64,000 bases of DNA, taken from contig NZ_QJTC01000002.1 of NCBI RefSeq assembly GCF_003217575.1, forward strand, positions 155,769 to 219,768, given 5' to 3'. Shown here in pieces: positions 32,073 through 40,064 of this stretch; the stretch's first letter is position 1; each line of letters opens with the position of its first letter. The position numbers and the translations under genes were made by a program. Under the pieces are notes generated by a model. The model was not told the origin of the DNA. It ran no database searches and saw only the letters and a list, made by a program, of their open reading frames with translations. Source of the stretch: Xylophilus ampelinus. Lineage in GTDB: Bacteria; Pseudomonadota; Gammaproteobacteria; Burkholderiales; Burkholderiaceae_C.

Positions 32073-32657
32073 ATGACACTTGAAATTCCTGAAGAGGCCT
32101 CAAAACAATATTATGAGTTTATCGAATTCAGATCTGCTTTAAGTAACGAGTCCGATCGGGGTTGCGCTCTATTTGCGGCAGCCTATCTCGATTCCGCTTT
32201 AGAGGGACTTCTCTTAGCAAGTCTGATTGAAAACAAAAAAAGCCGAGAAGAATTATTCGAAGGCAGCTCGCCCCTCGCCACCTTTTCCGGAAGAATAAAA
32301 CTTGCTTGGTATTTAGGTTTTATTTCAAAGGAGTTTAGAACGGACTTGGAAGCCATCAGGAAAATACGAAACGAATTTGCACATAGTGCTGCTAATTTAA
32401 GTTTCGAGACTCAGTCAATCTCTGATAAATGTCGCAACTTGGGATTCTCTTATCACGAAGCAGATGCAAGGCCGAGAGCCCACTTCACTGCAGCAGCGAG
32501 TGGCCTTGTTTCGACCATCCATTCCCTGGAGAGAAAGGCAAAGCGACCTGCTGCAATGCCAGATGATCGACCAAGCGACGAAAAAAAGGCTGAAATAAGA
32601 GCCCGAGCCAGAGCCGCATTCGCAGCCGAACATCGCATGTCTACAGACCAGAAATAG
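32073..32657 (+). CDS. MltR-like (mannitol repressor family) moron protein
   Basis: A 194-residue alpha-helical protein. The conserved MltR-family core is visible: DRGCALFAAAYLDSALEGLL (about 28-47), LFEGSSPLATFSGRIKLAW (about 61-80) and RKIRNEFAHS (about 101-110), then a basic tail (EIRARARAAFAAEH). It lies on the opposite strand to all surrounding late genes, in markedly AT-rich DNA, and splits portal from protease. That is a typical moron. The role is unknown. MltR family members bind proteins or regulate, and a lysogen-expressed defence role is possible. Confidence 0.75.
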   Translation: MTLEIPEEASKQYYEFIEFRSALSNESDRGCALFAAAYLDSALEGLLLASLIENKKSREELFEGSSPLATFSGRIKLAWYLGFISKEFRTDLEAIRKIRNEFAHSAANLSFETQSISDKCRNLGFSYHEADARPRAHFTAAASGLVSTIHSLERKAKRPAAMPDDRPSDEKKAEIRARARAAFAAEHRMSTDQK

Positions 32658-32746
32658 GTAAATTTTTAAATTGCAAATTTATCTATGCGATTTTCGTTGA
32701 GACCTAAGGTTTTTTGAGCTTTATGCGTTGATAACACGTCACCAAA
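32657..32746. other. AT-rich spacer after the MltR-like gene
   Basis: This 90 bp region is strongly AT-rich. It contains an inverted pair GTAAATTT/AAATTTAT around 32658-32685, which may act as a terminator for the MltR-like gene. It marks the right boundary of the inserted moron. Confidence 0.4.
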
Positions 32747-34360
32747 TCATTTAATACCGTCTAGTAGGTCTGTGGAAACCTGAGATGCAGCTTTATTAGA
32801 TACGAACGTGCCATCACGGCGCTGCCTATCGACCTCGCGTCTACGCTGCCGCTGCTTGATCTCCCATTCCACGCCGTCGTGCAGCACGCTCTCGGCGGCG
32901 AGCGTGCTGATGCCCATCTCGACCCGATCCCACGCGGCCGCCACTTCCTTGGTCGGATCGATGCTGCCGGGACCGTCGCCCACCCAGGTTCCCAGGCTCC
33001 AAGCCGCGCGCACGCTCTCGTCGGCGAAGAAGCCGGGCGCGGCGATGCGCCCCTCGGCAACCTCGTGGGCCAGCCACGTCTCGTAGACCGGCTGGCAGAA
33101 GTAGGTGGCGACCCAATCCCGCCGGCTGCGAAACAGCTTCCATGCCATCAGCAGCGCGCCGCGCGCCGCGCTGTAGCTGGACTGGAAGTGCATCACCAGC
33201 ACCTCGTAAGGCAGTTCCAGCGCCATGCCGATCTGGCGCAGGATGGCCTGCACGAAAGGGTCGAATTGGGCGTTGGGCCGGCCGGGGTTGACCGGCATCG
33301 CCTCTTCGCCGGGCAGAAGGTTGACCACCTGGCCCGCCTCCATCTCGCCCGACCACTTGCCGGCCTTGTCGGCCAGCACGCCCTGCGCGTCGTCGTCGAA
33401 AAGATCACCGAACGCGGTCGGATCCATCTTGATGAAGACGGCAAACAGACCAGAGACCACGGCGGCCTGCAATTCAGCGTCGGAGTAGCGCTGCAGCTGC
33501 TTGAGCGGTTCAATGATCGGTGCCAGCCACGGCACGCCGCGCACTTGGCCTGGCCGCAGCGCCTTGTAAAGATGGATGACGTTGCGCCGGCCGGAGGGGC
33601 CACGAACTGCCATGCGGTCCCAGGCATTCGCGATGCCGGCCGGATCGCCGGGATGGCGGCGCGCGATGTGCACGTACATGGCCTCCCCGGTTTCCGCAGC
33701 CAGCTCGACGCCATCCTGCAGCAGATCGGTGTTGACCGCACCATGGGGGTTGCACACGCGGTCGGCTTCGATCAGCTGCAGCGCCAGACGCCGACGCCCC
33801 GCGCGCACCGGCATGGGAGTGGTGGCGAACACGTCGCCCGACTCCAGAGCCGATCGAAAGGCCAGCTCCTGCAGCCCGTAAAAGTTGAGGTTGCGCGACG
33901 TGGCGCAATCAGGCGAGATAGCCCATGCGCCGAACTTGCGCTGCGTGTCAGATTGCCACTCGGCGGCCTGGTCCTCATCAAGGCCGAGGCGGATGGCATC
34001 GATGGCCGGCGAGAACGAAAGGCCTGTGCCCACCACGTGGCTCACCGTGCTGCCGACAGCACCGGTGGCGACAGGCGCGTTGCGCACCTGGTCGCGGCTG
34101 CGGGCCCGCAGCATGGGCAGATCGCGTGCGATATCGCTGGCCGGACCACCAGCGCGCGGCGCATACCGCGAAAGCGCAGCGCGATCCAGTCGCGCCCCGG
34201 TGTAGCCGCCCGAAAGGGCCAGTGCGCCGCGCGCCGCCAGCCGCTGCACGGCGTACTGCGGCGCGACGTAGGCGATCACGCGGTCGAGCATGTTCTGGCC
34301 GCCGCCGGCCGCAAGCGCAGCCGCCATGGCTACGCCCTGCTGATTGAGCTGCTGGACCAT
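32747..34360 (-). CDS. Portal protein (lambda gpB family)
   Basis: A 537-residue portal of the lambda family. Recognisable parts: RSRDQVRNAPVATGAVGSTV (about 91-110), RNLNFYGLQELAFRSALESGD, YKALRPGQVRGVPWLAPI and FQSSYSAARGALLMAWKLFR. The ATG at 34360 follows CGGAGG by 9 bases, whereas an upstream TTG would have no spacing. The last about 20 residues are encoded by lower-GC DNA next to the moron, so the original 3' end may have been replaced. Confidence 0.9.
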   Translation of the reverse strand: MVQQLNQQGVAMAAALAAGGGQNMLDRVIAYVAPQYAVQRLAARGALALSGGYTGARLDRAALSRYAPRAGGPASDIARDLPMLRARSRDQVRNAPVATGAVGSTVSHVVGTGLSFSPAIDAIRLGLDEDQAAEWQSDTQRKFGAWAISPDCATSRNLNFYGLQELAFRSALESGDVFATTPMPVRAGRRRLALQLIEADRVCNPHGAVNTDLLQDGVELAAETGEAMYVHIARRHPGDPAGIANAWDRMAVRGPSGRRNVIHLYKALRPGQVRGVPWLAPIIEPLKQLQRYSDAELQAAVVSGLFAVFIKMDPTAFGDLFDDDAQGVLADKAGKWSGEMEAGQVVNLLPGEEAMPVNPGRPNAQFDPFVQAILRQIGMALELPYEVLVMHFQSSYSAARGALLMAWKLFRSRRDWVATYFCQPVYETWLAHEVAEGRIAAPGFFADESVRAAWSLGTWVGDGPGSIDPTKEVAAAWDRVEMGISTLAAESVLHDGVEWEIKQRQRRREVDRQRRDGTFVSNKAASQVSTDLLDGIK

Positions 34361-34365
34361 GGTGA

Positions 34366-34593
34366 TCAACCTCCGGGCACGACGACGCGCGAGCGGCGCA
34401 TGCCGACCGCACTGTTGCCGAGCTGGGTGGCCCGGGCGTTCCAGGTGGCGATGCCCTGCTGGATGTCGGCCAGATTGGCCCTGGTAAGCCGGCGGCCGGC
34501 GATCTCGTACGACTGGCCGGACAGCACGGCCGTCTCGGCCGCTAGATAGGCGTTGAGCTGGGCCTGCGCCTGGACAAGGGTAATTCCTGACAT
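34366..34593 (-). CDS. DUF6148 small head protein (gpW position)
   Basis: A 75-residue helical protein (MSGITLVQAQAQLNAYLAAE ... GRRLTRANLADIQQGIATW), pattern of DUF6148, encoded just before portal where lambda has gpW. Probably a head-completion or joining protein. AGGA lies about 9 bases upstream of the chosen ATG. The longer frame to 34635 lacks such a site. Confidence 0.75.
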   Translation of the reverse strand: MSGITLVQAQAQLNAYLAAETAVLSGQSYEIAGRRLTRANLADIQQGIATWNARATQLGNSAVGMRRSRVVVPGG

Positions 34594-34648
34594 TGGGGTG
34601 TTCCTGGTGATGCGGGAGAAAGTCTGCTGCGGCATGCAGGCCGAAGCT

Positions 34649-34668
34649 AGGGCAATTTGCGACGGGTC
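34649..34668 (-). repeat. Repeated motif GTCGCAAATTGCCCT upstream of the gpW-slot gene
   Basis: The minus-strand sequence GTCGCAAATTGCCCT here is nearly repeated (GTCGCAATTTGCCCT) at 31971-31985, upstream of the protease gene. The two copies bracket the gpW-like/portal segment and the moron. Possible regulatory or recombination motif. Confidence 0.45.
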
Positions 34669-34966
34669 ACTCTGGGGGCGGTCTTTTCATGAGGCGGTAA
34701 AGCGTCGCCCGATGAATGCCCGACCTGGCTGCAATCTCGTCCGTAGGCGCTGCGGACAGCCCAGCCTCGTAGACGCTGCGCCGCTGCTGCGCGTCCATGT
34801 GCTTGCGCCGCTTCGGCAGGAAATGCCGACGGCCTCCGTACGCCGCGCGCAGGTCAGCATCGATGCGCTGCAGCAGCTCTGGCGATATGCCTGGCAGGTC
34901 CCTGCGCACCGCGGCAATCAGAAGGGCAAGGATGTCGGCATCCTCTTTAGGCTCTTGATCGACCAC
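34667..34966 (-). CDS. Small HTH protein in the packaging module (Mor-like)
   Basis: A 99-residue protein. The N-terminal part resembles Mor/C-type activators (LLQRIDADLRAAYGGRRHF), and the C-terminus is an HTH (TDEIAARSGIHRATLYRLMK). It starts at GTG next to the terminase stop. A DNA-binding role in late gene control or packaging is plausible but not shown. Confidence 0.65.
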   Translation of the reverse strand: MVDQEPKEDADILALLIAAVRRDLPGISPELLQRIDADLRAAYGGRRHFLPKRRKHMDAQQRRSVYEAGLSAAPTDEIAARSGIHRATLYRLMKRPPPE

Positions 34967-37018
34967 TTAAACGCACGCCCTGCGGGTTCCCGCCAGTGAA
35001 ATCCGGCTGCCCATCACCCGCGGTGGCTGCATGGCAGGCCGGACAGCCGGTATGCCACTCTCGTTTTGATAGCTGACTGCCGGCGCGGGCTCTGAAGTCG
35101 GAGCCGATTGCGCGAATAAGTCGGGAGCCATCGCCGACTCCAGCCGCTGCCACTGCCGATCGGTGTAAGTGTGGAGGCCCAAGCGGTGGGTGGCGAAGAT
35201 CGCGTAGACCGTGCAATCGAGCGGTTCGTTGCGCTTGCGCAGCATGTTTTCCCACCGGTAGACGGTGCCGGTGGCGGTCTTGACCAGCACGCGAGATTCG
35301 GCGGTCAGCCCAAAATAGAACTCAGCCGCCAGGTGCTTGCTGGTGTGCACGTAGCCGGGCCCGGGCTGGGTAACAATCAGCCGGCCATAGATCAGGTCCT
35401 TCGCGGTGTCGGTACCGACCATCCACAGCTTCACGCCGCGGCGCACGACCTGGCCCCGGAAGTTGACGTCCTGGGCACTGGCCCGGCCGGCCACGGGCTT
35501 GCCGGGCACCTTGTCGCCCTTGACCGCAAAGATGCGGCGCCGTTCACGCAGCCGGCAGAAGTTATAGACCTGGTGGGTGAAGTGGCCGCCGGTGTCGACG
35601 GCCGCGGCCTCGATGCCCAGGCGTGAACCGTTGGCGTGCGGGAAGCTGGTGAGTAGGTAGGCGTCCAACTTTTCCCAGTCGGCCTGCTCAGCAGGGTTGG
35701 CCACCATCTTCACGTGGTCGACCACCCACATTTCCTCGCCGCGTCCGATGGCCCACACGACGATTTCAAACCAGGTGTCCTGAATGTCGACGCCGGCCAC
35801 CAGCACCAGGCCGCCGTGAGGCACGGTGCGCAGGGCATAGTCCTCGGCGCGCTGCATCAGGGCGTGTTCATCGGCCCGGTCGGAAGCCTCTTCCCAGACG
35901 TCGCCGCGGGTTTCGTTCACGAAGCCCTGCATCGGGCCCGGGTCGCCCTGCTTCAGGCGCACGTGCGCTTCCAGGAACTCGCGGACGATGTCGTCCCAGG
36001 TGCGCTGCGGGCTGTAGGCGGCCCAGACGTGCGAGCCGACGTGCTCGGGCGGCTGGCATGGCACGCCCATGCCATCGCGCCAGATGCGGTCGGGCCCGTA
36101 GCGGTACCGGTGCTGGTGGTCGATCCACACGCCCTCGCGCCAGATGCCCAGGTAGTCGGCCTGGGTGATGGACTCACCGCAGTGCGGGCAGACGTGGTGG
36201 GCGCCGCCCGGCTGGCCGTTCCACTTGAACCCGCTTTTGGCGGTCTTGCCGCCCCAGGTGAGCGGGTGCTCGGCATCGCAATGCGGACAGGCGATGTTGT
36301 AGACCATCTGCGCGCCGGCGGCGGTGTGCCGGGCGTCGGTGTGCGAGAGGCCCTTGATGCGCGGGGTGCTGCCGGCGACAAGCTTCGGGAAGGGGGCACC
36401 CTCCAGCCGGCCGCGGGCCAGGGTGATCGGGTCGGAGGACTTCTCGATCTGCTGGTCGAAGGCGTCCAGCTCGTCGAGCAGCGAGACGGCCACAGTGATT
36501 CGGCGAAACGCCCGGGCCGCCTTGCCGCCCAGGAGGTGGAGCACCGAGCCGACGAAGCGCTTGAACTTCATCGTGTCCTCGCCGCCGCCGGTCAGCGCCA
36601 CGCGGCGCAGCGCCTTCACGTCGCGCAGCATTGGCTCGACCTCGCCCTTCACGAAGCTGTCGCGGTCGTCGTCGGTGGGTTGCCAGAGCGCCTGCTTGCG
36701 GCGGCGGTGCGCGGCGTTGTAGGCCATGAAGGCGAGCAGGATCTTGGTGTAGCCGACGCGCTTCGATTTCTTCACCGTCAGCTCGGTGATGCGGTCGTCG
36801 CTCATCCAGTCCATCAGGGCGATCTGGAACGGGTAGGCCTCCCACTGCCCCTGCGCGTGGCTGCTCTCGGCCGAGAGGTAGAAGTGATCGGCCGCCCAGT
36901 CGGACAGCGGCTGCGGCACCACGGCGCGCAGCAGCGCCAGGCCGTCTCGCACCGCAGCCGCCACGGCGAGCCGGGTGGTGCGGGGCGACTGGCGGGCGAC
37001 CGCGGCCAATGCGCTCAT
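34967..37018 (-). CDS. Terminase large subunit (gpA family)
   Basis: A 683-residue packaging motor and nuclease of the lambda GpA family. The N-terminal ATPase has SKRVGYTKILLAFMAY (Walker A-like region, about 83-98) and VAVSLLDELDAFDQ (Walker B, about 178-191). A zinc-ribbon-like CPHCDAEHPLTW ... CPHCGES segment is at about 238-280. The C-terminal nuclease has VAGVDIQDTWFEIVVW (about 401-416) and AAAVDTGGH. The ATG overlaps the small subunit stop (ATGA). Confidence 0.92.
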   Translation of the reverse strand: MSALAAVARQSPRTTRLAVAAAVRDGLALLRAVVPQPLSDWAADHFYLSAESSHAQGQWEAYPFQIALMDWMSDDRITELTVKKSKRVGYTKILLAFMAYNAAHRRRKQALWQPTDDDRDSFVKGEVEPMLRDVKALRRVALTGGGEDTMKFKRFVGSVLHLLGGKAARAFRRITVAVSLLDELDAFDQQIEKSSDPITLARGRLEGAPFPKLVAGSTPRIKGLSHTDARHTAAGAQMVYNIACPHCDAEHPLTWGGKTAKSGFKWNGQPGGAHHVCPHCGESITQADYLGIWREGVWIDHQHRYRYGPDRIWRDGMGVPCQPPEHVGSHVWAAYSPQRTWDDIVREFLEAHVRLKQGDPGPMQGFVNETRGDVWEEASDRADEHALMQRAEDYALRTVPHGGLVLVAGVDIQDTWFEIVVWAIGRGEEMWVVDHVKMVANPAEQADWEKLDAYLLTSFPHANGSRLGIEAAAVDTGGHFTHQVYNFCRLRERRRIFAVKGDKVPGKPVAGRASAQDVNFRGQVVRRGVKLWMVGTDTAKDLIYGRLIVTQPGPGYVHTSKHLAAEFYFGLTAESRVLVKTATGTVYRWENMLRKRNEPLDCTVYAIFATHRLGLHTYTDRQWQRLESAMAPDLFAQSAPTSEPAPAVSYQNESGIPAVRPAMQPPRVMGSRISLAGTRRACV

Positions 37019-37545
37019 GCGGGCACGCCTCCCTGGCCGTCTTCCTCGTCGTCGTCCTCTTCCAGGGCCTCGACCGCCAGCGCGGCGGTGCTGCGCAGCC
37101 AGTCGTTGCGGGCCGAGGCCAGCGCGGTCTCCAGCGCGTTGCGGCCTTCGACCGGCAGGGGGCAGACCTTGTGCAGTGCACCGGGGAGCGCCTCGAAGCG
37201 ATCGGCGATCGACTGGGAGGCGGTGGCCAGCACCGCGGTGAGCAGCTCGATCGGCGCGTACTGGCCGCGGGCGATCGCATTCTTGATGTCGACGCCCTCG
37301 CGCTGGGCCCTGGCCAGGGCGGCACGCTCCTGCACCAGGTCCAGGCCACCGGCTTCGCCCGACGCACGGCCGGCGGCCACCTCGCGCAGCCGCTCGCAGT
37401 AGTCGAGGATCCACGCATGCGCGGTCTGGCCGCGCACGATGACGCCATCCGCCACCAACTGGCTGACCTTGGCCGGGCTGATACCGACCAGCTCAGCGAA
37501 TTCTGCCTGCTGGATGGGCACCAAGAGAGCTTCCAGTGGCTTCAC
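37015..37545 (-). CDS. Terminase small subunit (Nu1-like)
   Basis: A 176-residue DNA-recognition subunit. The N-terminal winged-helix-like segment is QQAEFAELVGISPAKVSQLVADG (about 12-34), followed by a helical dimerisation region and an acidic C-terminus (EALEEDDDEEDGQG) that probably contacts the large subunit. It is first of the late operon, as lambda Nu1 is. Confidence 0.8.
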   Translation of the reverse strand: MKPLEALLVPIQQAEFAELVGISPAKVSQLVADGVIVRGQTAHAWILDYCERLREVAAGRASGEAGGLDLVQERAALARAQREGVDIKNAIARGQYAPIELLTAVLATASQSIADRFEALPGALHKVCPLPVEGRNALETALASARNDWLRSTAALAVEALEEDDDEEDGQGGVPA

Positions 37546-37684
37546 TTAACCCCCTTAGCAGACCTACGAAACAGTCCAACAACGGGGTTCGAATTACCCG
37601 CATCGGAGGGGGCTCCGGGAGGACCCGTTAGGGGGGTGGGGTGTGGTGCCGATGCCACGCGCGCCCCTGCCGGGTGCACCGCCA
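37546..37684. other. Candidate cos region
   Basis: 139 bp between the replication genes and the small terminase gene, the usual location of cos in lambda-like phages. It contains G-rich motifs (GGAGGGGG, GGGAGG, GGGGGGTGGGG). No cohesive-end sequence can be fixed from sequence alone. Confidence 0.35.
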
Positions 37685-38293
37685 TCACGCCGCCCTCGCC
37701 CGGCCTGCCGAGGCCAGGATGCGGGCCATCCGCTCGCGTACTGCAGACGATGGAGGGCCGACCTTGGTGTCGTCCTCGATCAGCGGCAGAGGCGGCGGCA
37801 CAGGCGCGCCCCACCCTGAGGCCAGCTCACGCTGCATGGTCCATTCCCAGCGCTTGCGGCAGTCGGCGAATGCTTTCGTGCGCAGTTCGTGGGCCATCTC
37901 GTGAGCAGCACGCCACACGGCAGGATGCGTCCACTGCCCCATGCGTCCGGCTTCACGCTCCCGCATGCCAGCTGCCGCTTCCAGCCAAGCCGTCTCAGGA
38001 TCGAGCGCTGGCCTGCATAGCTGGCGGAACTCGCCCAGCGTCGGGGCGAAGCGGCGATCGGCACATGCGGCCACACCGCGCTCCAGCTCGTGGCGCTTCA
38101 GGTCGGACAGGCGCTCGGCCCATTCGGCCTGCAGCACGATCGGCTCGACGCCGCGGTACATGTCGGCCATCTTGGCGCCCAGCTGCGCACCCAGGCTCTT
38201 GAAGACCTGGGCGACGGCCAGCTGCGACAGCGGCAGGCGTTCAGGCGACGACTCGGGCGTCGGCATCGACAGTGCGGTGGTCAGGTGCTGCAT
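37685..38293 (-). CDS. Lambda P-like replication protein (helicase loader type)
   Basis: A 202-residue protein encoded immediately downstream of the DUF1376 replication gene. The middle pattern (FKSLGAQLGAKMADMYRGVEP, FAPTLGEFRQLCRP) is typical of phage replication P family proteins, which recruit the host DnaB helicase. The start MQHLTTAL has GGAG 7 bases upstream. The longer frame to 38341 lacks a ribosome site. It overlaps the upstream gene end by about 50 bp. Confidence 0.7.
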   Translation of the reverse strand: MQHLTTALSMPTPESSPERLPLSQLAVAQVFKSLGAQLGAKMADMYRGVEPIVLQAEWAERLSDLKRHELERGVAACADRRFAPTLGEFRQLCRPALDPETAWLEAAAGMREREAGRMGQWTHPAVWRAAHEMAHELRTKAFADCRKRWEWTMQRELASGWGAPVPPPLPLIEDDTKVGPPSSAVRERMARILASAGRARAA

Positions 38294-39281
38294 GGGTTGC
38301 TCCAGGGTCACAGATGGCAGAAAGGAAGTTGGCACGCTCATCGGTCGCAGAAGGCGCTCGGCCCCTGCTCATTGGCGGTATTCGGGTGTTCGCTGCGTCG
38401 TGCCTTCGCCCCTTCGCTGTGGCGAGGGCATACGCGAATGTCTTGCCCCGCTGGACGGCATCGGCCGCGGCATCGACCAGCTCGGGCAGGGTGATCCCTG
38501 CATCCAGCAGCGCGATCAGCGTCGGGTGCGCGGGGTTCGCGTCGGCCAGCCCCGCCTGTCGCATCGCCCTGCACGCCTCGCCTGCGGGTGTGCCCACGCG
38601 CTCCTGCGCAGGTGCACGCGGGGGTGCGCCTGCATGCGCATGCGTGTCCCCTCCCCTGGCATCTGGCGTCTGGTGTCTGGCGTCTGGGGTCTGGTTGCCG
38701 TGCGACGTAACACCGTCTTCCGGTGACACCGTGGGAGACGTCTCACCGTTACGGTGTGACGTAACCGCAGGCGTAACGCGTGACGCATCCGGCGTAACGC
38801 TGCCGTCACCGTGAGACGGTGTCGCGCGGACGAGTGCATCGGCCAGTTCGTCCATCGACGCATCGCGCGGCATGGTCACACCACGGGAGGCCAGGGCATC
38901 GAACAGGGACTTGCGCCGGCTGCGGTATTTCTCCTGCCGGCTTCCCTTGGGCGGCTTGGCGCCGTCACCACCACCGCCCGTGCTGCTGCCACCAAACCCA
39001 GCGCCTGCAGCGTCGGCCACACCGATCTCCCGGTCGCACCGTGCCTGGTGCCAGCCATCATCCTGCTGCTCGAAGAACTCGCGCAGCACGGCCTCGACGG
39101 CGCGGCGCTGGGCCGGCGTCACCGCGCGGGCCAGGCGGCAGGCCTGCTTCAGATCAACGGGGATCGGCTTCTCTCGCTTGTAGTACTGGTCCAGCAAGCG
39201 GCGGTATGCGCAGTCTTCGTCCCAGCTCAGGTGCTGGGTGTCGGCCGCATAGTCGCCCATGTGGTGCTTGTAGAAATTCAC
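38241..39281 (-). CDS. DUF1376 replication protein (O-like) containing putative origin
   Basis: A 346-residue protein: the N-terminal DUF1376 domain (MNFYKHHMGDYAADTQHLSW ... YRRLLDQYYKREKPIP) is a winged-helix replication-initiation type. The middle is a low-complexity Thr/Ser/Pro/Asp linker coded by DNA repeats, and the C-terminus is helical (ACRAMRQAGLADANPAHP). It is the probable lambda O counterpart, with the downstream P-like gene. Repeats at 38660-38694 and 38706-38798 lie in the linker, like lambda ori inside O. Confidence 0.75.
   Translation of the reverse strand: MNFYKHHMGDYAADTQHLSWDEDCAYRRLLDQYYKREKPIPVDLKQACRLARAVTPAQRRAVEAVLREFFEQQDDGWHQARCDREIGVADAAGAGFGGSSTGGGGDGAKPPKGSRQEKYRSRRKSLFDALASRGVTMPRDASMDELADALVRATPSHGDGSVTPDASRVTPAVTSHRNGETSPTVSPEDGVTSHGNQTPDARHQTPDARGGDTHAHAGAPPRAPAQERVGTPAGEACRAMRQAGLADANPAHPTLIALLDAGITLPELVDAAADAVQRGKTFAYALATAKGRRHDAANTRIPPMSRGRAPSATDERANFLSAICDPGATHAAPDHRTVDADARVVA
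38660..38798. repeat. Iteron-like repeats, putative phage replication origin
   Basis: Five tandem 7-mers NNTCTGG (38660-38694), then four direct copies of CGTAAC (38706, 38760, 38772, 38793) and one inverted (GTTACG at 38748-38753) within about 100 bp, plus several CACCGT/ACGGTG pairs. They sit inside the O-like gene, as lambda ori does. Alternatively they only encode the low-complexity linker. Confidence 0.5.
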
Positions 39282-39284
39282 CGC

Positions 39285-40064
39285 TTACACCCCCGCCATT
39301 TCCCGGATGCGGAAGCGCATCCGGCGTGCCATGTATTCGTCGACCTGGGCGGTCTGCGCGATGCGCTCCATGCTCAGGCGGCGCTGGTAGTTGCCGATGC
39401 GGACGAACATCAGTACCGGGCGCACGTCGACCCCGCCCGGGCCGGCCGCAGCCCAGATGCCGGGCGGCAGGTGGGCGCCGGCACCGCCGCGCAACTTGCC
39501 GTAGGAGACGAAGTAGCGGCGCCCGGCCTGGCGGGCGGTGCCGCGCTGCACGCGCGCCCTGCCCTTGTCGTTCATGTTGGAGCGGTAGCCCTGCTCGCCC
39601 TGGGCCTGGAAGTAGCTCAGCAGCTGCACGAGGAACGGGCCGCGGATGTTGCCCCGGCCGTCGTCGCTGCCCGGGTACGGTGTGCGGGGGATGGCCGTCT
39701 GGTAGCCGCGCGGCAGGATGCCGACCCGGCGCAGCGCCGACTCGCTGCGCTTGTCGCGCCGGCGGCCGCCCAGGGTCTGGGTCTGCAGAACCTTCTGGGG
39801 ATCCACGCCCTTGCCGCCCGCATAGGTCGGCTCGATATCGGCCACCAGCGAATCGGCCGTGGCCATGCGCACCCGCGGGCTGCTCAGGATGAACGGCGTG
39901 GGCCGGTCGAAGACCTTGCGCATTTCCGTCTGCATGGCGCGGCGGACCTGGAAGGCCGTGTCGTTGATCGCCTTCGCATAGGCCTGGCGTGCCTGCGGGC
40001 CGCTCAGCTTGGCGAGCAGGTCTTTGGCCTTGCCCAGGCCGTCCACGTCGACGCCGATCCTCAT
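39285..40064 (-). CDS. Phage protein resembling minor tail protein Z
   Basis: A 259-residue basic protein. The N-terminal part (LSGPQARQAYAKAINDTAFQ, VRRAMQTEMRKVFDRPTPFI) has the pattern of prophage minor tail Z-type proteins, yet it lies between CII-like and replication genes in the early region. The rest is Arg-rich with Gly turns. The start MRIGVDV overlaps the CII-like stop by 4 bp (ATGA). Function uncertain. Confidence 0.6.
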   Translation of the reverse strand: MRIGVDVDGLGKAKDLLAKLSGPQARQAYAKAINDTAFQVRRAMQTEMRKVFDRPTPFILSSPRVRMATADSLVADIEPTYAGGKGVDPQKVLQTQTLGGRRRDKRSESALRRVGILPRGYQTAIPRTPYPGSDDGRGNIRGPFLVQLLSYFQAQGEQGYRSNMNDKGRARVQRGTARQAGRRYFVSYGKLRGGAGAHLPPGIWAAAGPGGVDVRPVLMFVRIGNYQRRLSMERIAQTAQVDEYMARRMRFRIREMAGV

